Shown: positions 46,274 through 56,168, counted from the first letter of the stretch. The stretch is 64,000 nucleotides of DNA from JAWKTV01 sp041398905 (GCA_041398905.1 JAWKTV010000001.1:248001-312000); one strand, 5' to 3'. Notes: a model not told the origin generated them from the sequence alone. Made by a program: numbers and translations.

Positions 46274-49200
46274 ATGACCGATCTTCCCAAGCAATACGAA
46301 CCTCAGGCCGCCCAGGAAAAGTGGTTTCCCTACTGGGAGACGCACGGCCACTTCAATGCCGACCCACCGGCACCCGGCGACGAACACCCTCGGCCGCCCC
46401 ACACCATCATGATCCCGCTCCCCAACGTCACGGGAGCGCTGCATATGGGGCATGCCCTCAACGGCACCTGCCAGGACCTCATCACCCGCTGGCGGCGGAT
46501 GCAGGGCTATGCCGCCCTGTGGATGCCCGGCACCGACCACGCCGGCATCGCCACGCAGGCGGTCGTCGAACGCCGCATGAAGGAAGAAGAGGGACTCACC
46601 CGTCACGACGTCGGCCGCGAGGCCCTCGTCAACCGCATCTGGCTCTGGAAGGAAACCTACGAGAAGCGGATCGTCAGCCAGCAGAAATCGCTCGGCGCGA
46701 GCTGCGACTGGCGCCGCATCCGCTTCACCCTCGATGACGTCTGCGCGAAGGCCGTGAGGCACACCTTCTTCAAGATGTTCAGCGACGGCCTGATCTTCCG
46801 CGGCAAGCGGCTCGTCAACTGGGACACCATGCTCCAGACCGCCGTCGCCGACGACGAGGTCTACGACGAAGAGATCGACGGTCACTTCTGGACGTTCCGC
46901 TACCCGCTCGTCGACGATCAGGGGCGGGACACCGGCGAGTTCATCCAGTTCTCAACCACCCGCCCCGAGACGATGCTCGGCGACACCGCCGTTTGCGTGA
47001 ACCCGACCGACGAACGCTACACCGCGCTCATCGGCCGGAAAGTCCGTATCCCCCTCAACGGCCGGCGCATCCCGATCATCGCCGACGGCCTGCTGGCCGA
47101 CAAAGAACTCGGAACCGGGGCGGTCAAAGTCACCCCGGCTCACGACCCGAACGACTACGCCTGCTACCAGCGGCAGCTCGGCACGCCGACCGAGATCGGC
47201 ATCATCAACATCTTGAGCCCCGATGGCACCATCAATGCCGAGGGGGGGAATGACAAGTACGTCGGCAAGGACCGCTACGTCGTTCGCGAGCAGGTGGTCG
47301 AGGCGATGGCCGCGGTCGAGTGCTTCCTCGGTGTCGAGGACCGCAAGATTCCGCTCAAGCACAGCGACCGCTCGAAGTCTCCCGTCGAGCCGTACCTGAG
47401 CGATCAGTGGTTCGTCAAAATGGGACCGCACACCACCCCCGCTGGCCGCGAGATCGACCTCGCCCAGTCGGCGATGGACGCGGTGAAAGACAACCGCGTC
47501 CGCTTCTACCCCGCCCGCTACGCAAGTACCTACCTCGACTGGCTCGGCGAGAAGCGCGACTGGTGCATCTCAAGGCAGCTCTGGTGGGGGCACCGGATTC
47601 CGATCTGGTCCAGGGTCGAATCGCCAGAGGCGTTGCAACTTCTGCGCGAGATGGGCGCAACGGTTGAATCAGGTCGGATCACATTCGGTCCCGACGAAGA
47701 TCGGTACCTGTCCGCCGCTGTGACGCTCCCCGATCAGACCGGCAATTCACAACTCCTGATCTGCGTCGACGACGGACACCCTGACGTCGAGCAGGCATTG
47801 CAAGCCGCCGGCTTCGAGCAAGACCCCGACGTCCTCGACACCTGGTTCTCCTCCGCACTCTGGCCCCATGCGACGCTCGGCTGGCCCGACTTCGATCACA
47901 ACCCGCCCCTCGACCCGCACGAAGTCGCGCGACAATCCGACTTACCCCCCGGTGACTCACCAGAGGCCGGGAACGCGAACGATGGCAACCGAGTCCTCGC
48001 AAACTTCTACCCGCACGAGTCTCCCGCCGACGGCAACCACTCCGTCCTCATCACCTCACGCGACATCATCACCCTCTGGGTCGCGCGGATGGTGCTGACG
48101 GGGCTCTACAACATGGACGAAATCCCGTTTCGCCATGTGCATGTGCACCCCAAGATCCTCGACGGCTTTGGACAAACGATGTCGAAGTCGAAGGGGAACG
48201 GCGTCGACCCCGTCGACCTCATTGAGAAGTACGGGGCCGACGCGGTGCGGTTCACCATCGCTTCGTTTGCGGGCGAAACCCAGGACGTCCGGCTGCCGGT
48301 CGGGTACGCCTGCCCGAGCTGTGACACCGTCATCCCGCAGACGCAGAAGCATCAGACCGCCAAGCCCTCGCTGGAGTCCGGCGGCGCGAAGCCGACGATC
48401 ACCTGCCCGAAGTGCAAGGCGACCTTCCAGTACACCACGCCCAACTACGATCCCGACCCCGACGTCCCCGTCGCTCGGATGGTGAGCGAGCGGTTCGAGT
48501 ACGGCCGGAACTTCTGCAACAAGTTCTGGAACGCCGCGCGGTTCGCAATCATGAACCTGCAGGCCGGTCCAAATGGGGCAGGGTACTCACCCGCCCCGGT
48601 GACGGCCGACCAGCTCGCGCTCGAGGACCGCTGGATCCTCTCCCGGCTGTCGACTGTCGCCCAGCAGGTCGACGAGTACCTGTCGCGCTACCAGTTCGAC
48701 GGAGCCACGCGGACGCTGCGGGACTTCACCTGGAACGAGTTCTGCGACTGGTATCTGGAGATGATCAAGCCCCGCCTCCGCGGAGATTCCGCCCCCGGTG
48801 AATCGCCGGGGGAGCAATCCGCCGAAACCCGCGCGATCGCCCAGCGGGTGCTGCTCGCGGTGCTCGACTCCCTCGTTCGCCTGCTGCAGCCCTTCACGCC
48901 GTTCCTGTGCGAAGAACTCTGGCAGAGAATCGCCGAGTTCGCACCCGAGCGCGCCTTGCCGCGCGGTGATGAGGCAGGACAAACGATTCTCTCGCCGCAG
49001 CCCGCCGCGCAGGCGTGCATCATCGCGGCGTGGCCATCGTTGCCGCGCGAGTGGCAGGACACCCACCTCGAACGCCGCTTCGAGCGGTTGCAGGAGACGA
49101 TCGTTGCGGTCCGTAACGTGCGGGCGATCTACAACCTGCCGCCGGGCACCCCGGTCAAGCTGCTGATGCGGGCGACGTCGGATGTCGCCGCCGACATGCA

Positions 49201-49537
49201 GTCCGTCGCCTTCCAGTTCGACAATCTCGCCAAAGCGGTGCTCGAAGCTTGCGGCGCGGAGGTCGAGCGTCCAAAAGGCTCGGCCAGCTTCACGCTCGGT
49301 GAAGCCGACGGCTACATCCCGTTGGCCGACCTTGTCGACACCGAAGCCGAGCTGGACCGGCAGCGTGCGGAGGCGGAGAAGATCCGCAAGCACATCGCCG
49401 GCAGCGAAGCCAAGCTCTCCAACGAGAGCTTCGTCAGCAAGGCCCCGGAAAAAGTCGTCGCCGACGTCCGTCAAACGCTCGAGAACAACCGCAAGCAGCT
49501 CGAAAGCATCGAGGCGATCATCCGGGATCTGGAGTGA
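46274..49537 (+). CDS. valS: Valine--tRNA ligase
   Basis: A 1087-residue class I synthetase that charges tRNA-Val, longer than the usual 880-950. The HIGH motif appears as ALHMGHALN near residue 56, and KMSKS as TMSKSKGNG near 635. The editing domain contains STTRPETMLGDTAVCVNP. The C-terminal coiled-coil arm (AELDRQRAEAEKIRKHIAG) is present. Between the KMSKS region and the anticodon-binding domain is an extra segment of about 70 residues with two C-x2-C pairs (CPSCDTV near 679, CPKCKATF near 711), a zinc-ribbon insertion. The frame is intact over 3.2 kb. Confidence 0.97.
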   Translation: MTDLPKQYEPQAAQEKWFPYWETHGHFNADPPAPGDEHPRPPHTIMIPLPNVTGALHMGHALNGTCQDLITRWRRMQGYAALWMPGTDHAGIATQAVVERRMKEEEGLTRHDVGREALVNRIWLWKETYEKRIVSQQKSLGASCDWRRIRFTLDDVCAKAVRHTFFKMFSDGLIFRGKRLVNWDTMLQTAVADDEVYDEEIDGHFWTFRYPLVDDQGRDTGEFIQFSTTRPETMLGDTAVCVNPTDERYTALIGRKVRIPLNGRRIPIIADGLLADKELGTGAVKVTPAHDPNDYACYQRQLGTPTEIGIINILSPDGTINAEGGNDKYVGKDRYVVREQVVEAMAAVECFLGVEDRKIPLKHSDRSKSPVEPYLSDQWFVKMGPHTTPAGREIDLAQSAMDAVKDNRVRFYPARYASTYLDWLGEKRDWCISRQLWWGHRIPIWSRVESPEALQLLREMGATVESGRITFGPDEDRYLSAAVTLPDQTGNSQLLICVDDGHPDVEQALQAAGFEQDPDVLDTWFSSALWPHATLGWPDFDHNPPLDPHEVARQSDLPPGDSPEAGNANDGNRVLANFYPHESPADGNHSVLITSRDIITLWVARMVLTGLYNMDEIPFRHVHVHPKILDGFGQTMSKSKGNGVDPVDLIEKYGADAVRFTIASFAGETQDVRLPVGYACPSCDTVIPQTQKHQTAKPSLESGGAKPTITCPKCKATFQYTTPNYDPDPDVPVARMVSERFEYGRNFCNKFWNAARFAIMNLQAGPNGAGYSPAPVTADQLALEDRWILSRLSTVAQQVDEYLSRYQFDGATRTLRDFTWNEFCDWYLEMIKPRLRGDSAPGESPGEQSAETRAIAQRVLLAVLDSLVRLLQPFTPFLCEELWQRIAEFAPERALPRGDEAGQTILSPQPAAQACIIAAWPSLPREWQDTHLERRFERLQETIVAVRNVRAIYNLPPGTPVKLLMRATSDVAADMQSVAFQFDNLAKAVLEACGAEVERPKGSASFTLGEADGYIPLADLVDTEAELDRQRAEAEKIRKHIAGSEAKLSNESFVSKAPEKVVADVRQTLENNRKQLESIEAIIRDLE

Positions 49538-49578
49538 CGTTGATGAGGACTCACACGCTTCGTTCGGCGACTCGGATA

Positions 49579-49607
49579 TTGACAAGAAAACAGAGTGTCT
49601 CTAAATT
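49579..49607 (+). promoter_or_regulatory. Sigma-70 promoter of the AAA ATPase gene
   Basis: TTGACA (49579-49584), a 17-base spacer, TAAATT (49602-49607). The -35 is consensus and the spacing ideal. It lies 45 bases before the ATG at 49652, in a clearly AT-rich stretch after valS. Confidence 0.7.
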
Positions 49608-49651
49608 TACACTCCTGTGTGATTTCAACTAAGTATTGCGAGTGCCGTTCC

Positions 49652-50867
49652 ATGTCGGAGATCAGAGTCTTCACGAATCCGTTCAAGCCGGGAGCAGGAC
49701 ACTCTCCTCCTTACCTTGCGGGGCGGGACTCCGAGCGGGTCGAATTCAGGGAGCTGCTGAAGCAAAGGGTGATCCTCAAGAACTTGGTCCTGACAGGTTT
49801 GCGCGGAGTTGGCAAGACGGTGCTCTTGGGCGAGTTCAAGCCGATTGCCGTCAGCAACAACTGGCTTTGGGTCGGTGACGATTTATCAGAATCCGCCAGT
49901 TTGACTGAAGAGCGGCTTGTCAAACGAATACTTACGGACTTGGCCGCCGTGACTTCAGCAATGGTGATTGATCGCCGGATTGTCCCTCAGCTGGGATTTG
50001 CGAAACCGACAAAGATGGTGGAGCTCCGGCTGACATACGACGTGCTCTGGGGTGTGTATGGGAATACTCCGGGGTTGGTATCTGACAAACTGCGAGCAAT
50101 TCTGGAGCTGGTCTGGGCATGTATGAAGGACTCCGGTCCGCAAGGACTGATTTTCGCCTACGATGAAGCACAGAATCTCACCGACCACTCAGCGAAGGAC
50201 GAGTATCCAGTGTCACTTCTTCTGGATGTTTTCCAGTCGATTCAACGGAAAGAGATTCCTTTCATGCTCGTATTGGTCGGGCTTCCAACCTTGTTTCCGA
50301 AGCTCGTTGAAGCACGCACTTTCGCGGAGCGAATGTTTCACGTCGTGTTCGTCGATCGGCTCGAAGAGCAGGATTGCCGTGACGCGATCGTGAAGCCGAT
50401 TCAAGATGCCGGGTGCCCATTTCCACCCGAGGATGAACTCGTCGATGAGATCATCCAAGAGTCGGGTGGATACCCGTACTTCGTGCAGTTCATCTGCTCC
50501 GAGGTGTATGATGTGGCGGTGCGAGAACACCAGGCCAACCGCCCTCTGGTCGTCAATCTAGTGGATATCACCAGAAAGCTCGATGTCGACTTTTTCGCGG
50601 GACGGTGGTCACGTGCTACAGATCGACAGCGAGACCTCTTGCTGGCCATTGCAGCTCAACAATTGCGATGAAGAGTTCACTGTGTCGCAGATCGTCGAGA
50701 AATCTCGACAAATGCAAATCGCGAAGTTCAGCTCGAGTCATGTCAGCCAAATGCTTGTCAAACTTGCAGAGAACGGCTTGGTTTACAAGAACCGTCATGG
50801 TCGTTACTCGTTCGCTGTACCATTGTTAGGTCGCTTCGTGCGTCGGCAATCACATGACGACCTCTGA
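49652..50867 (+). CDS. Stand-alone AAA-type ATPase with C-terminal winged helix (frameshifted)
   Basis: About 404 residues after one repair near 50655 (a C missing in GCAGCTCAAC). The N-terminus FTNPFKPGAGHSPPYLAGRD is the hallmark of a widespread bacterial ATP-binding protein family. Walker A GLRGVGKT near residue 49, Walker B LIFAYDEAQN near 167, then sensor-like MLVLVGLPTLFPKL. The C-terminal part FTVSQIVEKSRQMQIAKFSSSHVSQMLVKLAENGLV is a winged-helix, as in archaeal Orc/Cdc6-like STAND ATPases. Base composition is AT-richer than the neighbours and it has its own promoter, suggesting horizontal transfer. The function is unknown. Confidence 0.8.
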
Positions 50868-50884
50868 GGTGTGCTGCCCACAAA

Positions 50885-51950
50885 CTACAGAAAGTTGTCC
50901 AACCCCTGGGCCTTCAGCGCGGCGATGATGTTACGGAGCCTGCTCATCACCCCGGCGGGTCACCAGGGTCGCGTCCGGGGTGTGGACGATCAACAGGTCT
51001 TCGACGTCGACGGTGGCGATCAGGTGGTTGTCGGTCGAGTGCACGATGCAGCCGCGGGTGTCGACGCCGCAGAACGATCCCACGATGGTGTTACCATCGG
51101 CGTCTTCGCCCTGGGCGCGCGGCACGGCCTCCCAACTGCCAACGTCGTCCCAGTCGAACGGTGCCCGCACCACGCAGACGTCGCTCGCCCGTTCCAGCAC
51201 GGCATAGTCGATCGAGATCGACTTCAGGTGCGGAAAGTCGCGCGCCAGCACCTCGTCTTCAGCGGGCGTGCCGATCGCCGCGGCGATCGGCTGCAGCCCT
51301 GCGAACAGCTCCGGCTCGTACTTCTCGATCGCATCGAGGATCGTCTGTGCCCGCCAGACAAAGATGCCACAGTTCCAGAGGTAGTGCCCCGAGTGCAGAT
51401 ACTCGCTCGCGGTGTCGTGGTCCGGCTTCTCGCGGAAGGAGGCGACCTGAAAACTGCCGGCGTGCAGTTCGTCCCCTTGCTCGATGTAGCCGAAGCCGGT
51501 GGCGGGGTACGTCGGAGGCACTCCAAACAGCACCAGCCGCTGTGGGTTCTCTTCGACGAGGTGAACCGCCTGCTCGAGCGCGCCGCGAAACTTGTCGCCA
51601 TCCTGAATCGAGTGGTCGGCCGGCATGACGACCATGATCGCATCCGGATCCTGCCTGACCAGATGCAGGGCCGCGAGCCCGACGCACGGCGCGGTGTTGC
51701 GGCCGGTCGGTTCCACCAGCACCTGCCGGGGCGGCACGCCCTCGAGTTGGCGGCGAGTCTCGACCGCCTGCACCGCGTTGGTGACGACCCAGACACGTTG
51801 CGGGTCGATGAGCGGCTGGCAGCGGTCGGCTGTCGACTGCAGCAGTGTCCGCTCCCGACCAAACTTGAGGAACTGCTTCGGCCGCGCCTGCCGACTCATC
51901 GGCCAGAACCGCGTCCCGCTTCCCCCCGACATCACCACTCCGTGCAGCAT
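50885..51950 (-). CDS. manC: Mannose-1-phosphate guanylyltransferase
   Basis: Makes GDP-mannose from mannose-1-phosphate and GTP for polysaccharides and glycans. The start at 51950 puts the nucleotidyltransferase signature at the N-terminus (VVMSGGSGTRFWPMSRQARPKQFL). VLVEPTGRNTAPCVGLAAL and DWDDVGSWEAV are further family blocks. About 355 residues, so only the transferase domain and no phosphomannose isomerase domain. Reading one G fewer at 50939 replaces a premature stop with NIIAALKAQGLDNFL and a stop at 50885, a natural-looking end. The GT2/membrane protein pair at 56231-59422 is a possible consumer. Confidence 0.92.
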
Positions 51951-52157
51951 CTGACGACTCCTTCCCCCGTCTCGACCGGGCGGCTGTGACCCACCGGCCC
52001 ATCGCCGCTCGTCGGCGCAGGCTCGCTGGCCGCGATTGGAAGGAATCCCGGCGTCGGACGCAACTCCAACGCCGTCGATCATCACGTTCCGCTGCAGCGG
52101 TTGGTGTCGCGAAGCGCACCCGCCACACCCGAGTCGACGGGCAGCAGTCTCGCGGGG

Positions 52158-53015
52158 CTATTCACCCAGCAGCGACTTGTTCAGCCGGCCGAGTGCCTCA
52201 TGCTCGATCTGCCTGACCCGCTCGCGGGTCAGGCCCAGCGCCTCACCGATCTCTTTGAGGGTCCGCGGTTCGCCGTCGTCCAGCCCGAACCGCATCCGCA
52301 GGATCGCCGCCTCCCGCGGCTCCATCGTTTCGAGCATGCCAAACACATGCTTCAGCGAGTCGTCATCGGTCAGTTCAGTGTCCGGACCGGGATGACGGTC
52401 GTCGGGCACGATGTCGCCCAGCGAGAAATTGTCGTTGTCGTCCGACTGTGGTGTGGCGTTGTAGAGCTGGATCGCCTTCTTGACGATCCGCAGCTTCTTC
52501 GCGGGAAGCTCAAGATCGCGGGCGACCTCTTCGATCGACGGTGCTCGACCGAGCTTGTCCTGCAGCCGGGCCGTCGCACGTCGCCACTTCGACAGCAGCT
52601 CCACCATGTACGCCGGAATGCGGATCGTCTTCGCGCAGTTGACGATCGACCGCTTGATCGACTGCTTGATCCAGTAGCTGGCGTAGGTGCTGAAGCGGGT
52701 GTTCATTTCGGGGTCGAACCCCTCGACGGCCCGGAGCAGCCCCAGGTTGCCTTCTTCAATCAGGTCCGGCAGCGGCAGCCCTTTACCGCTGTATCCCCGC
52801 GCGATGTTGACCACCAGCCGCAGGTTCGCTCGCACCATCCGGTCGCGAGCCGCCACGTCGCCCTGGGCAATCCGGCGGGCCAGGTTCTTCTCATCCTCCG
52901 CGGTCAGCAGCGCCGTCTCGTTGATCTCACGGAGATACGTCTCCAGCGGGCTCTGGACGGAGGTGGAAGGACGCTTGCGGGAATAATTCGACGTCGGGCT
53001 CATCGTGGGTGCCAT
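52158..53015 (-). CDS. RNA polymerase sigma factor, sigma-70 group 2
   Basis: A 285-residue sigma factor lacking the long region 1.1 of the housekeeping type. Region 1.2 is SPLETYLREINETALLTAEDE; region 2 includes ANLRLVVNIARGY, then DLIEEGNLGLLRAVEGFDP and FSTYASYWIKQSIKRSI (promoter -10 recognition); region 3 follows (PAYMVELLSKWRRA). Region 4 is REAAILRMRFGLDDG and LGLTRERVRQIEHEALGRL, the -35 helix-turn-helix. It starts at 53015, or possibly the Met four codons later. No anti-sigma factor is adjacent. It probably drives an alternative or stationary-phase-like regulon. Confidence 0.93.
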   Translation of the reverse strand: MAPTMSPTSNYSRKRPSTSVQSPLETYLREINETALLTAEDEKNLARRIAQGDVAARDRMVRANLRLVVNIARGYSGKGLPLPDLIEEGNLGLLRAVEGFDPEMNTRFSTYASYWIKQSIKRSIVNCAKTIRIPAYMVELLSKWRRATARLQDKLGRAPSIEEVARDLELPAKKLRIVKKAIQLYNATPQSDDNDNFSLGDIVPDDRHPGPDTELTDDDSLKHVFGMLETMEPREAAILRMRFGLDDGEPRTLKEIGEALGLTRERVRQIEHEALGRLNKSLLGE

Positions 53016-53585
53016 CAGGGAGGGCTTCTGGGCGGATGTCCACTACACTCCCTCCAGCGGGACAATGCTGGCCAGACTGGGGACCTCCTCGGGAGACCCA
53101 ATCCGTCATCGTGGTGGACACCGCCACTACGATTCTGTCGCATCCATGTGTCACTCAATAGTTGTATCGGAAGTCAAGGTGGCCAAACTTGACGAAGGCG
53201 GGTTCCCGGCAGTCTGGAGTGACCGGGGCGGTCGTAGCGACTGTGCCGGTTATCGACCCTGCCAACTCGCTCATGCTCGTCAATCCCGCAGGCTTTCCGA
53301 CGCGAAGTGTCGGGTCCACCGATCATTTCAGCACCTTTTGTGACCCAGGAGCCTCTCCGTCAGCACGACCGGCTGACGTGATCATCGCCACGACCCGGTC
53401 ATTCCAGAGCCTCCGGGGTACGGCAACCTCGCGCCTCCGCGTCTCTGTTTGGAATACGCCCGCCTCCACCATCCAGCAACTGCACCCCTGAGCCGCTTTG
53501 TACCGAATGAACCCTTGCACGACGCGAAGCGGAACGGGTACCGTGCGGGATCGGTTTTGTACTCACTTCGTCAACGGGGCGCGGT
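53016..53585. other. Long divergent intergenic region
   Basis: 570 bases between the left-going sigma gene and the right-going lipoprotein gene. Around 53430-53490 there is weak resemblance to the right end of the interspersed repeat (CGCGCCTCCGC...CATCCAGCAACTG). The middle (53140-53360) is somewhat AT-richer. I found no gene or convincing hairpin. Confidence 0.45.
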
Positions 53586-54560
53586 ATGGTCGTCAGGTCG
53601 ATTCTCTTCGTTGCGGTGCTCGTGGTGTTGGCCGGATGCGGGGGTGATTCGGCTCCTCCGGCGTCAAGTGCCGCGCCGTCGGCAGCCGCGCCCGCACCCT
53701 CGACAACCACCGCCGCCCCGCCGGTCACTCAGTCGCCCGCCTTACAAGTCGGCGATTCGCCGAGTACCGCGACCTCACCCGCCGCGCCGCCGCGGATCAG
53801 CCTTGGAGGCGGCACATCGTCCGCCGACCCGACACCCACGCCAACCGCCGGTGGTGCGGAGTCCGCGCGACACACCCGCGAGGAAGTCCTCGCCGGCATG
53901 CAGCCGCTGCAGATCCTCCGGGACAAATGGAACGCCATTCGTCAAAAGAGCATCGGCTCGCAGGACGCCGGCGAAGAGCACAACTGGCTGTGGGACTTCC
54001 GCACAAACCCCAAGCAGCCCGCGCTCACCATGGCGGCACCCGACAGCAAGTACGTTCGCCATCTGCGGCTCACCTACTTCCCCCGAACCGATGAGTTCCA
54101 GTTGACCGCCACCGGACCCGATGATCAGGAACGGCTGTTGCGCGGCACTTACAGCGAGCCGGTGCAGGAGGTGCAGCTCGACGGCAAGAAGGTCCACCGC
54201 ACTTTCAAACTCGAACTCGTCGAAGCCGACCCTCGCGATGAAAAGGACCAGTGGCGCATCACCCTGAACCAGCAGGAGAACAATCGCTACCTGCTGCAAA
54301 TGGATCGCAAGCGGGGCCAGAACTTCCAGCGGTTTGAAACCATCTCCGCCCAGCGGGAAGGGACCTCGTTCGCCCTCAGCGACACCGACTACGGTGAGAA
54401 AGCGTGCATCATCTCCGGTGGACTGGGAACCATTCAGGTGAGCCACAACGGCAAGAGCTACTGGGTCTGCTGCACCGGCTGCAAGGCGGCCTTCGAGGAG
54501 GAGCCCGACCGCTGGATCGCTGACTACGAGGCCAAGCAGAAGGAACAGCCTGCCGAGTAA
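53586..54560 (+). CDS. Lipoprotein with C-terminal TRASH/YHS-like domain
   Basis: A 324-residue lipoprotein: signal peptide SILFVAVLVVL and lipobox LAGC. A Pro/Ser/Thr/Ala-rich linker runs to about residue 95. A central beta-rich domain of unknown type follows (HLRLTYFPRTDEFQLTATG). The C-terminal 40 residues, near 272-312, hold CIISGG then SYWVCCTGCKAAFEEEPDRWI, the Cys pattern of TRASH/YHS metal-binding domains. Attached to the envelope, it may bind heavy metals. It lies upstream of the ZIP transporter on the same strand, so a metal-handling link is plausible but inferred. Confidence 0.78.
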   Translation: MVVRSILFVAVLVVLAGCGGDSAPPASSAAPSAAAPAPSTTTAAPPVTQSPALQVGDSPSTATSPAAPPRISLGGGTSSADPTPTPTAGGAESARHTREEVLAGMQPLQILRDKWNAIRQKSIGSQDAGEEHNWLWDFRTNPKQPALTMAAPDSKYVRHLRLTYFPRTDEFQLTATGPDDQERLLRGTYSEPVQEVQLDGKKVHRTFKLELVEADPRDEKDQWRITLNQQENNRYLLQMDRKRGQNFQRFETISAQREGTSFALSDTDYGEKACIISGGLGTIQVSHNGKSYWVCCTGCKAAFEEEPDRWIADYEAKQKEQPAE

Positions 54561-54690
54561 CCCAAGAGCGCGCTCCCCTGCGACGGCCCACGCCGCCCGC
54601 TGCCCGATACAGCCGCTCATCGCCACGAATGCCCGACCAGGACTCCGGTCCCCGTACCGTGTCCACCAGCATCGCGCAGCCTGCCTGATG

Positions 54691-54710
54691 GACAGGTTTG
54701 ACAACCTGTC
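54691..54710 (+). promoter_or_regulatory. Perfect inverted repeat upstream of the ZIP transporter
   Basis: GACAGGTT-tgac-AACCTGTC: two 8-base arms with a 4-base spacer, ending 17 bases before the ATG at 54728. This size and position fit an operator for a dimeric metal regulator, or an mRNA hairpin near the ribosome site. No regulator gene is adjacent. Confidence 0.55.
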
Positions 54711-54727
54711 TCACTTTTCTGCCCTGG

Positions 54728-55687
54728 ATGTTCCCCGCCGTGTTGCTGCTGACCATCTACTGCCTGCTGATCGTCGCCGCATCAATGCTGGGAGGCTGGT
54801 TGCCGTCACTCGTGCGGCTCACGCACAAGCGGATGCAGGTGATGATGAGCCTCGTCGGCGGACTGATGCTCGGCACTGCGCTGTTCCACATGCTGCCGCA
54901 CGCCCTCCACGAAGTCGGTCCGACGCGGCCCGACTTCGTCCCCGTCTGGGTCATGGCCGGGCTGGTCACCATGTTCTTCCTGCTCAGAACATTTCACTTC
55001 CATCACCACGATGCCAGCGACCTCGGAACTCCACTCCAAGGCGGGTGCGACCACGAAGACCTCGATGCACACCAGCACGATCATGACCACGATCATGACC
55101 ACGAGCACCCCACCGGCATGCAGCCGCATGAGCTGAGCTGGCTTGGCGTGTTCCTCGGCCTGGGAATGCACACCATGATCGACGGACTCGCCCTCGCCGC
55201 CAGCGTGCAAGCGGGCGCGGGCGCAGGGGCCGTGGGCGGCCTCCTCGGGGGCGGCACCTTTCTCGCGATCGTCGCGCACAAGCCGCTCGACGCCGTGTCG
55301 ATCACAACGCTCATGTCTGCGCAGAAGTGGTCAACTTCATCCAGGATCGCCGTCAACATCGCCTTCGCACTCATGTGTCCGTTTGGGGCGTTCCTGTTTC
55401 ATGTCGGCATGGGTAGCTTCACCGGCAGCGAAGAGCTGCTGCTCGGGGGAGCGCTCGCGTTCTCCGCGGGAGTCTTTTTGTGCATTTCGCTCAGCGACCT
55501 GCTGCCCGAGATGGAGTTTCATTCCCACCACAGAGTGCTGCTCAGCGTCTCTCTGTTGACGGGCATCCTGCTGGCCTGGCTCGTCCACCTCCTCGAGCCG
55601 CCTCACAAACATGGGTCACCGCCGCTCGACCAAACGCCCACCGCGCGAGAGAATGCTGCTGACGAAATGAACTGGGGAGCGGGCTGA
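54728..55687 (+). CDS. ZIP family metal transporter
   Basis: A 319-residue metal permease, probably for zinc, in the inner membrane. The ATG at 54728 is preferred over an in-frame TTG at 54698 that lies inside the inverted repeat. Eight or so helices: FPAVLLLTIYCLLIVAASM first, then MMSLVGGLMLGTALFHMLPHAL. A cytosolic loop is His/Asp-rich (HQHDHDHDHDHEH, near residue 120), typical of metal sensing. GLGMHTMIDGLALAASV and VAHKPLDAVSITTL are the ZIP helices IV/V with the metal-site His residues. The ordering with the TRASH lipoprotein suggests a small metal cluster. Confidence 0.92.
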   Translation: MFPAVLLLTIYCLLIVAASMLGGWLPSLVRLTHKRMQVMMSLVGGLMLGTALFHMLPHALHEVGPTRPDFVPVWVMAGLVTMFFLLRTFHFHHHDASDLGTPLQGGCDHEDLDAHQHDHDHDHDHEHPTGMQPHELSWLGVFLGLGMHTMIDGLALAASVQAGAGAGAVGGLLGGGTFLAIVAHKPLDAVSITTLMSAQKWSTSSRIAVNIAFALMCPFGAFLFHVGMGSFTGSEELLLGGALAFSAGVFLCISLSDLLPEMEFHSHHRVLLSVSLLTGILLAWLVHLLEPPHKHGSPPLDQTPTARENAADEMNWGAG

Positions 55688-55724
55688 CGCCACGGGAGTC
55701 CCGTCCGCCAGCCCGGAGAACACT

Positions 55725-55759
55725 CGACCATTGTCGCTGTTCGCTCCGCGAACAGTGGG
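55725..55759. repeat. REP-like intergenic hairpin, copy 3
   Basis: Perfect arms CTGTTCGC (55737-55744) and GCGAACAG (55748-55755) with a TCC loop, preceded by CGACCATTGTCG. Matches the copy at 6798 over about 37 positions with roughly six differences. It lies between the ZIP gene and yidD. Confidence 0.55.
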
Positions 55760-55874
55760 GCCAAGGCACTGGCTCCCAGGTATTCGCCGCGCCGCCACAA
55801 CGTTCAACAAGTCTCTCGACCCCCTCCTCCCCGCTCGTTCGCCCACGGCATCTCTTCGCGCCCGTTCATCGCGC

Positions 55875-56168
55875 ATGTCCTCACGCACACCGACGCCCGA
55901 TGATCGTCCCGGCGAGGCGACGCCCGCTGCCGGAGGCTGGCTCCAGCGACTGTATCGGCTTCCGGGCTCGCTGCTCATCCTCGGAGTCCGCGGCTACCAG
56001 TGGCTCCTCAGTCCCATCTTCGGCGGACAGTGCCGCTTTGAACCTTCGTGCAGCCACTACTTCATCGGCGCGGTGACGAAGCACGGCGCGGTCAAAGGCA
56101 GCTTCAAGGGAGTCTGGCGAATCTGCCGCTGTCACCCCTGGAACCCCGGTGGGTATGATCCACCCTAG
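55875..56168 (+). CDS. yidD: Membrane protein insertion efficiency factor YidD
   Basis: A 97-residue protein of the YidD (UPF0161) family, which helps YidC insert membrane proteins at the inner membrane. The start at 55875 is preferred; the frame extends 48 codons upstream without conservation. The family core is complete: LILGVRGYQWLLSPIFGGQCRFEPSCSHYFIGAVTKHGAVKGSFKGVWRICRCHPWNPGGYDP, given here only as positions 34-96. Usually yidD lies in the rpmH-rnpA-yidD-yidC group; here it stands alone next to the ZIP gene. Confidence 0.93.
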   Translation: MSSRTPTPDDRPGEATPAAGGWLQRLYRLPGSLLILGVRGYQWLLSPIFGGQCRFEPSCSHYFIGAVTKHGAVKGSFKGVWRICRCHPWNPGGYDPP

